NCBI RefSeq assembly: GCF_037975245.1 | Contig: NC_092577.1 | Span: 35,642,898-35,706,897, forward strand | Reading direction: 5' to 3' | DNA: 64,000 nucleotides | Source: Apostichopus japonicus | Lineage: Eukaryota > Echinodermata > Holothuroidea > Aspidochirotida > Stichopodidae | In this document: positions 59,201-64,000 of the stretch, one piece after another | How the letters are laid out: each line of letters starts with the position of its first letter | How positions within the stretch are numbered: the first letter of the stretch is position 1 | The notes under the pieces: generated by a model | Database searches by the model: none | Told to the model about the DNA's origin: nothing | The model's input: only the letters and a program-made list of their open reading frames with translations | Program-made: the position numbers and the translations under genes

Positions 59201-62200
59201 AAGTAGGCTAGCCTTGATTAGAAAGAAGGCAATTTATAATTTTAATGAGCCCTTCGATCGTTTGAAACGCTAACAAGTAACAATAGCACAACCAACTACA
59301 TATTATGCCCTTTACTTTCGCTAACCTAACCCTAGCCCAATGTACCACACACATAGGCACTCTCGACCTAGCCTAAACCGCACAGTTCTTTATAGTAAAA
59401 CTAAAAGAAAAGGCAATACGTTCCAGGTTGACCTAACTTAACTAGTTACCAATATAGGTAGCAACTTTTGTTAAATTAAGCCTAGTATGATGCCACTTTA
59501 AGTTTGTATCCAAAAGTTGTCAAATTTATTCCTCAATTATAGACCTGTTATCACTCGCAAGTCAGAGTCAAAGTTACATTACAATTGACATGTGCATAAT
59601 CTTTTATATATTTCGATATAAAAAATTACCCAAAAAATTCTGTTGTATCTTTGTCAATTTTAACTTTGCTGTGTTGCATACAGTACATTGATTATGGCTT
59701 ATGATCTACAAAACAATATACTTTCAACTTCAAGATTGAAATGGTAGGAATGCATGCAAAATGGTCTGCCTCTAGGCTCAAAGGAGCTACAAATATTTCC
59801 CTTATGTTAGGCTATTTTACATGTCAATGCAATGTAAAATCATGTTATTTCCCAAACTGTGCATCATTAATGCTCTATGTAATGCACCACATGTCATAAA
59901 GTTTCAAACCTAAATAAAGTGAGGGTTTTCAACATTTCCTGTTACTGGATGCCATTTGTGAGCAGCTGTTAAGAAATATATATACTGTATAGACACGTAA
60001 CTTCATTGCATCGGGCCAAGCTTTCGAGGCTATATGACCAGATTTAACAAGTACACAGTACTTAATTACCATTGTAAATTTGTGAGTGGGTAGAACTAAG
60101 TACTAGTTTAATTTTGTTTGCATTACACTTTGTTATACTAGTGACTTTCACTTTATGATTTACTATGTGTTAGTTTTTTATGTTGATATATAGAAGACAC
60201 CCTTTTTATTGACCTGTTGATAGCATTTATTAGTTGTTCAATCCAATTAATTGACATAAACTAGATTCCACAAGTATCAGTTGCACACTTTCACCAAGTG
60301 CTGTTAATTTATTCATGTTGTTAATCAATTCATGGAGGTGTTTGTCCTGTAAGGATCAATTTAAGCTTAAGATATTCATTAGTGCCATAAAATCATCCCT
60401 CAAAATACTTAGTGCTTAGTAAAACTAGTGTGGTACAGTAAAGTACAGAGCAGTACAGTTCTTATAATCAAGTATGTCCAACCTGTGTTACAAGGACACA
60501 TAGATACTTTTACCTCAAACAGCGGGAAGGTGATTGCAATGTTAGTTATCAAAATTTTATATGTTGATGGAGGGCATCTTTTGACTGAACAAACCATGTT
60601 TTTGGTGGATCCATGTTTGAATATAGTCTTGGAGTTGTGTGTACACGTTCCATGTCAACTTACTACTTATTGTGTATACCATCCATTGCGATATGTCGAT
60701 CAGTTGACCTGTCTGCTATAGTGTGGTATCTTGTTGCACATCCTGTGGTCATTCCTTACACAGTAACAGAGTTTTTGTTTTTTGTATACATCAAGATACT
60801 GGAGGTTTTGTGAGTATGTTTTTTGCAAAGTTTGTGACTTGGGATAATTTCCATAAATTTGGATGGCCAAGAAATTGTTAACATGTTACGAGTGGGTTGA
60901 GTGAGTGCCATTCAACATTTTCTTATCAAAACTCTCATTTGGACCATGTCAACAGACAAACATGTCTCACATGCATTCCTCTTTGTGAGACCAGGGAGTT
61001 TCATAACAGCTCCTTGGAGAGACAAGGTGATTTGCTGGAACATACACTACATGGTACATTATGTATAGATCTATCAGTATTATTCCTTCAGGACTGTGTA
61101 CATAGAAGACTGAATTTGATCTTGGATGCATGCAGTGTGACTTTTTCTTATTAGTATTGTTGTCAAGACTCTTTGTCACTTGCTTGAAAACAGTAACTTT
61201 TTTTTCACAAGGGATTTTGTAAGATATGGCAGAAGAGATAAATAACAATTTGGTAAGAGTTGGTAGTATTTCAAATTTAATACCAGTAAACTACAATTCA
61301 GTAATATTGATGGCATTAAACCTGTTTTAAAGAGTTCCAAAAGTTTGCTGAAAGATGCCAACTTTACAGTTTTGGCAATACCTTATTCTCACTCAGAACA
61401 GAATGAGAAGGTATAACCTGAAGTTTGCAGTTGTCTCTTTTATGCCTATGGTGGCCTGAATCACTTATCTCTAACAGGATGAGTGGTCTCTGTCTCTCTT
61501 CTCTGGTAGTAATTCTTGTAGGAGGTGATGTCACTCCATTCAGTTCAGTTTATATTCCCTTGAACACTTTTGAATAAAAATTAAAAAAGAAAAAAACAGA
61601 CAAATTCAATCAGTGTTACTTCCAGCTTTCCAAACTAACCTTGGGTGTATAACTGTTATATATACGCTACTCATTCTAAGACACTACAGTGACCAATGTT
61701 GTCTCCATACCCCAGTTCCCACAAACCAGAAATATCAAATCTATGTAAGACATTGAATACTGTAGGAAAAAAGAATCAATTCTTTGTGAGAACTTTAACC
61801 TGGGGCCTGGAAGTAATGAGCTGTACTCTCTAACCGCTATACCTTGGCTTCACTTCATAACCTCTACCTCAATGCTAAGTGTTTTTCCTTTTCCACTTTC
61901 AGGTGAAGAAGGAAGGTGATACCTATGTGGTATCTCTGGAGATCGATGATGTATCCATGGAGGATGCTGGTAGCTACAAGATCACAGCTGACAATAAAGG
62001 AGGTACCACCAGCGCCACCATCGCCCTTAAGTTTGGTGGTGAGTTAAAAATAAATACTACGTATCTGCAAGTAGGAAGGGTGGTCTGGCATAAATATGTA
62101 CAGTATCTGCAACAAGGAAGGGTGGTCTGGCATAATGAAAAAATTTCATAAGTCAGTTTTCAATATCAGTTGATCATATTTTGAATTGACAAAATTATGT

Positions 62201-63599
62201 ATGTCTTAGGTCAGTTGGTCTTTAATGAATAGAGTTATTGTGTGTTGTCATGGTGTATAGTAGATTGTTGACAAGTGGCACCAAGAGGGCAATTCAAATC
62301 ACACCCCGAGTGCAAATGTCAAGCACACCTAAATATGTCGAGGAGTGAGTTATTTGTACTGTAGTGGCATATCATAAAGTGAAATAGCGCCACCACTAAT
62401 AGAATAAAGATGAGACTTGAAGCTAGAATAGAAACTATCATCTCATAGCGTTTTGTTTGTCTATGTTTGCCACCGTCTCAAGGACATAACAAGACTTTAG
62501 TACACCTGGAATTATTAAAACAACATTGCCTACAAACATGTTTATTATATTAACGAATCAACTGGTGAACTTAAAGCAAGATGGCCTGTAATTATTTAGC
62601 CTAATTTTCACCTTGGCTTAAGTTAAATATATATAAAAAGATCTGATCATATTCACCCTTAAATTTGATTTTCAATTTTATCTTCCACTTTTTTTTTTGT
62701 TGTTGACATTTTTAGAAGAGGAGGATGAGGAACAAGAAGAGCAACCAGTGTAAGTTTACAACTTCTTCTTCTTCAAAGTCAAAAGTTCATCTCTGAAAAT
62801 GTTTAATCTGCCTCGTTGGACATGCGTCATTTCTTAAGGAACATGAACATTACAACTTTATCATGTTGCCCTTCTCACAAGAATCACTGAAGTGCATAAC
62901 GATGAGAGAAAATATATCTTCATGCTCAAAAGTATCTCATTTGTTAATTATTATCCTTAACATTTAATAATCATTCCCAAATCCAGCATGCTTCATATAC
63001 AGACTAAGTTACTGAGGCTAAAGAACATTACCAATGAACGAAATTTGTTGATTAGGGTCGAGTTCTGTGTTTTATTTTAAAAGATGATACTTTACAAGTA
63101 CACGCTCTCCTTGCTTTCTCTTGGGGTTTTCTTGGCGTCATACCTTTGCCTCCTTGGAAACTTGAGTTAGGTTTGATCTCAGATGTCATGACTTGCTGTT
63201 GATCTAACAGAACTTATACAATACTGGGTGTATTCCACACAATCAAAGTAGTATCAATGGTGACCTCAATCCGTATGATTTGTGTAATTCACAGATCTGG
63301 GGACGGAGTTGCACCGACCTTCACCATGAAGCCGCAGATGTCGCAGTCGGACGACGGGTCTAAACTGACCATCGAGTGCGAGCTGAACTCTGACCCTAGA
63401 CCGGAGGTAGAATGGACTCGTAACCAGCTGATTCTCAAAGATGGTGGCAGATATAAGCTGAGGACAAAAGAAGATGGCAATTTTTACCACCTGATGCTGG
63501 AGATCACGGACGTGAATGAAGAGGATGGAGGGGAGTTCAAGATTGTTGCCAAGAACACTTTGGGAACAGCAACAAACACCATCAAACTCAACTTTGAAC
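56278..63599 (+). CDS. Twitchin/titin-type Ig-domain muscle protein, N-terminal part (runs off the right edge)
   Basis: Exons: 56278-56445, 61903-62038, 62716-62749, 63295-63599, together about 214 codons in one continuous frame. Donors and acceptors are CACAG|GTAGGA, TTTCAG|GTG, GGTG|GTGAGT, TTTTAG|AAG, CCAGT|GTAAGT and CACAG|ATC. Two I-set Ig domains are visible: the first (PVFVQKPQ ... FTCKI ... FTWFL ... GSYKITADN) is split by a phase-0 intron, the second (PTFTMKPQ ... IECEL ... VEWTR ... GEFKIVAKN) lies in one exon. Each keeps the core Cys and Trp, but the second disulfide Cys is replaced by Ile, as is common in giant muscle Ig proteins. An acidic linker (EEEDEEQEEQP) occupies the 34-nt exon. 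Family knowledge suggests an N-terminal piece of a twitchin-like sarcomeric protein. The last exon reads into GTTAGT, a probable phase-1 donor, although an in-frame TAG at 63,602 would end the protein if it is not spliced. Confidence 0.75.
58088..58560 (+). repeat. Dispersed repeat, copy 5 (long, diverged)
   Basis: Starts GGCAGACAATGTACG, continues CACTGTTAGTTCAAA and ATCTCAATATTGTC, and later TTGTAGAAATATTATGGTCTTCT and ACCACCAAATTAAAG. These correspond in order to the A-B intergenic segment 3,551-3,870. It sits in the first intron of the Ig gene. Confidence 0.5.
58712..58836 (+). promoter_or_regulatory. Cluster of palindromic E-box motifs and CCAAT boxes in the Ig gene's first intron
   Basis: GTCACGTGAC (58,712-58,721) and the 12-bp perfect palindrome GGTCAGCTGACC (58,825-58,836) flank two inverted CCAAT motifs (ATTGG near 58,729 and 58,812). 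CAGCTG is the E-box preferred by MyoD-type factors, which is of interest in a muscle gene. An enhancer or alternative promoter is inferred only. Confidence 0.3.
58837..61902. other. Rest of the Ig gene's first long intron
   Basis: AT-rich sequence with many CCTAA/CCTAG words around 59,040-59,480. Small open frames between 60,400 and 61,160 are not recognisable. A pyrimidine tract and TTTCAG at 61,902 form the exon 2 acceptor. Confidence 0.4.
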
Positions 63600-64000
63600 G
63601 TTAGTCTTAGAGTAGTAGTGTTTCCATTGTTCTTAAAAATTAGTTTATGCTCATAGCCCATAACAATATCATTTCTTTAGTGTAACTAGTAAAGATTCAC
63701 TTGAAGATGGAAAATACAAACATTAAAAAAACATTAAAATGGTTTTAAGTTTGGTTTAATCCGTGTATTACAAACAGCAAGAACTATCGTGATGGAAAAA
63801 AAAACTTTTAATTGGAAATTATTCTCAGAAATGGTTGATCTACTAAGATGAAAAGCTTTAGGAAGTAGCGATTAGGTAGATTATTTATGAGATAATTCTG
63901 GGGTATTACCAAATACTTGATAGGCGTAATGAAACATCACTGGGCAGAAAAGTGACCAGATGCAAAAAGCACCCCTGAAACATAATTTGAACTTTGAAAC
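63600..64000 (+). other. Sequence after the last visible Ig exon
   Basis: Begins GTTAGTCTTAG, a likely donor, and contains no further exon before the window ends. AT-rich with an A-run near 63,798. Confidence 0.4.

Noticed and set aside
59040..59480. CCTAA-rich stretch resembling interstitial telomere repeats
   Set aside because: The words are irregularly spaced and mixed with CCTAG and CTTAA; there is no run of TTAGGG/CCCTAA units.

Overview
The window is metazoan nuclear DNA. It is AT-rich, has spliced genes with GT-AG introns and long intergenic regions, and carries many simple repeats and transposon relics. There are no operons. A striated-muscle-type Ig gene together with a family that looks like gustatory-receptor-like (GRL) seven-helix proteins suggests an invertebrate, perhaps an echinoderm or another non-vertebrate deuterostome. 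That placement is an inference and I could not test it.

Positions 1-45,200 hold a tandem array of nine related membrane-protein genes, arranged as three trios: A(+), B(-), C(+). Each gene has two coding exons: a short N-terminal exon (about 57 codons), a phase-1 intron, and one large exon carrying all seven predicted helices (418-427 aa). The proteins share the signatures YWP (helix 2), FCYFL[YF]L (helix 4) and D[IL]xx[IV]W after helix 6. Charge distribution predicts cytoplasmic N-terminus and extracellular C-terminus, the inverted topology of the insect GR/OR and GRL superfamily. A and B converge; B and C diverge from a common upstream region of 2.0-2.7 kb. Members are A1 348-2388, B1 4629-7205, C1 9872-12384; A2 15929-17984 (frameshifted), B2 20237-22802, C2 25478-28008; A3 31639-33703, B3 37160-39924, C3 41937-45202.

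The array grew by a recent unequal exchange. B1/C1 pair with B2/C2 and A2 pairs with A3, so the duplicated unit is B-C-A, about 15.6-15.7 kb long. The junction is readable in the 3' flank of A2 (about 18,220-18,340), where the sequence changes from A3-like to A1-like. The third trio is older. Its A and B are close to the other copies, but C3 is a distant paralogue that lacks the loop cysteine pair. A 1,414-bp transposon-like insertion with terminal inverted repeats and a 5-bp target duplication sits downstream of A3.

Positions 45,203-56,254 look intergenic and repeat-rich: an (AT)n block, four copies of a 142-bp tandem repeat, two tRNA-derived SINE-like copies, poly-G/C tracts and several transposon fragments. 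From 56,255 a multi-exon + strand gene begins; its exons encode two I-set Ig domains of the twitchin/titin type joined by an acidic linker, and it runs off the right edge.
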